The position numbers and the translations under genes are program-made. The notes under the pieces were generated by a model that worked only from the letters and a program-made list of their open reading frames with translations, was not told the DNA's origin and made no database searches. DNA of 64,000 bases from assembly GCA_947498455.1 (NCBI GenBank), contig CANMKK010000007.1:62001-126000 (forward strand), written 5' to 3'. Of this stretch, positions 63,144 to 64,000 are shown piece by piece. How positions within the stretch are numbered: position 1 is the stretch's first letter; each line of letters starts with the position of its first letter. This DNA comes from an uncultured Aquimarina sp. (GTDB taxonomy: Bacteria > Bacteroidota > Bacteroidia > Flavobacteriales > Flavobacteriaceae).

Positions 63144-64000
63144 GTACAAAAACAAAACTCGGCTGTTTCACATACCCCGCAATCATTGTCGCTTCTGTTA
63201 TTGGGAGTTCTGTTATCTCTTCTTTTATCAAAATTCCTAATTTCTATACATTCGCTTTTTTGCTATTTCTATGCTCATGGTTCATAGGAAAAATAGAAAA
63301 CACACATAAACTCTCTTCAATACGATATCTAATATATAGCAGTATTCTCATTAGTAGCTTATTTTTAATAAAAAAACAGTTATCATTAACCAATGACCAA
63401 TGGGATAACAAGTCCGATATCTCTGAAGTTATTTATAAAGAAAAAGCTCTTATAAACGGAGACTCTACAATTTTATTAAGTCAGTATAGAAAATGGAAAG
63501 ATAATTACGGTAACACATATCAAGGGAGTTTTTCTGTACGAGAAGATGATTATTTTGATTCTAAAAGAGCTTACTTTAGATACACACAAAATCGTCAACC
63601 ATTACAATGGGGGTCTTTATACCAACATCTTGTAACTTCTGATACACCCCGCCTTGATTTGATCCTTAATCAACTTTCTAAAATCAAAACTCGGCATAAT
63701 TTAAATGAATTAGAATTTGCCGAAATGGTCGTTTCTTTTGTTCAAGATATACCTTATTCCTTAGTTCTTGGAAATCGATGCCTTTCTGCAGACAAATACG
63801 AAGATTCTATTCGCCTAATATTAGAAAAATGCCCGGAGTGCTGCATAGGTAACATTCCATATGGAATCCAAAACCCTGTTGCTTTTATGGGGAATTTAAA
63901 AGGTGATTGTGACACCAGAACTGTAATCATATATGCTATTCTTACTAATTTTGGGTATGATGTCGCCATATTAAATAGTGAATATTATAGACATTCCATT
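63140..64000 (+). CDS. Membrane protein with transglutaminase-like domain (3' end outside window)
   Basis: The frame begins with an ATG overlapping the previous stop (ATGA) and stays open for 287 codons to the window end. Three hydrophobic segments occur near the N terminus (TYPAIIVASVIGSSVISSFI, FYTFAFLLFLCSWFIG, IRYLIYSSILISSLFLI). A soluble domain follows with FAEMVVSFVQDIPY and then NLKGDCDTRTVIIYAILTNFG and YYRHSI. Cys257 and His285 fit the Cys-His pair of transglutaminase-like cysteine hydrolases; the Asp would lie beyond the window. Coupling to the LuxE-like gene suggests joint function. The substrate is unknown. Confidence 0.8.
   Translation, partial: MSTKTKLGCFTYPAIIVASVIGSSVISSFIKIPNFYTFAFLLFLCSWFIGKIENTHKLSSIRYLIYSSILISSLFLIKKQLSLTNDQWDNKSDISEVIYKEKALINGDSTILLSQYRKWKDNYGNTYQGSFSVREDDYFDSKRAYFRYTQNRQPLQWGSLYQHLVTSDTPRLDLILNQLSKIKTRHNLNELEFAEMVVSFVQDIPYSLVLGNRCLSADKYEDSIRLILEKCPECCIGNIPYGIQNPVAFMGNLKGDCDTRTVIIYAILTNFGYDVAILNSEYYRHSI

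Noticed and set aside
62163..64000. Bioluminescence (lux) operon
   Set aside because: Only a LuxE-like protein is present, with no LuxA, LuxB, LuxC or LuxD homologue next to it.

Overview
The window is AT-rich DNA from a member of the Flavobacteriaceae (Bacteroidota), probably marine and Aquimarina-like; the genus is a guess. The family assignment rests on several things: five secreted proteins with C-terminal type IX secretion (T9SS) sorting domains, a TonB-dependent receptor with an N-terminal carboxypeptidase-like plug extension, lipoproteins with flavobacterial signal peptides, an ileS - dksA-like - lspA order, almost no Shine-Dalgarno sequences, and several TAnnTTTG (-7) promoter boxes close to starts. 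No tRNA, rRNA, CRISPR array, transposase or phage gene was recognised. About 88% is coding.

Region by region. 1-2356: 3' part of radA and an aldo/keto reductase. 2357-5731: an accessory patch of small unknown genes, including a DUF434/NYN-type gene bracketed by two inverted copies of a 186-bp palindromic element. 5752-10994: OmpA-type lipoprotein, exonuclease III and a large TPR-CHAT protein. 10995-11885: an 890-bp non-coding block with two palindromic elements and an unusually GC-rich cluster of perfect palindromes. 11886-16465: a small ABC ATPase/membrane pair and a 1138-residue putative outer-membrane protein. 16701-23560: a lipoprotein and two divergent giant T9SS-secreted paralogues with exchanged C-terminal modules. 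23636-30841: glyS, a coiled-coil membrane protein, comF, an Ig-like lipoprotein, an omega-amidase-type nitrilase and a T9SS-exported polysaccharide deacetylase. 31037-38663: a beta-barrel protein, ileS, a DksA-like protein, an alpha-carbonic anhydrase lipoprotein and lspA. 38670-41992: a lone response regulator and a four-gene operon (retropepsin-like protease, RimK-type ligase, aspartoacylase-like deacylase, 5-formyl-THF cyclo-ligase). 42157-46240: uvrC and a patatin-Omp85 protein. 46410-54126: aromatic amino-acid catabolism (homogentisate dioxygenase, HPP dioxygenase, tryptophan dioxygenase) with a DUF3108 protein, an M23 peptidase and pgi; a candidate small RNA lies at about 49025-49135. 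54299-59021: TonB receptor, a four-helix membrane protein and a MATE exporter. 59733-64000: two T9SS substrates, a LuxE-like acyl-protein synthetase homologue and a transglutaminase-like gene that runs off the window.

How the genes work together. hmgA and the HPP dioxygenase gene form consecutive steps of tyrosine breakdown; the tryptophan dioxygenase starts the kynurenine route and is translationally coupled to the DUF3108 gene. The rim-like operon couples a peptide ligase to two candidate hydrolases and looks like a reversible modification system. LspA would process the many lipoproteins seen here. The five T9SS cargoes need a secretion machine encoded elsewhere.

Nothing here is clearly a new defence system. 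The best candidates for undescribed biology are the inverted-element-bracketed DUF434 gene, the GC-rich palindrome block, the membrane-anchored TPR-CHAT protein, the putative small RNA, and the T9SS protein that consists of almost nothing but a signal peptide and a sorting domain.
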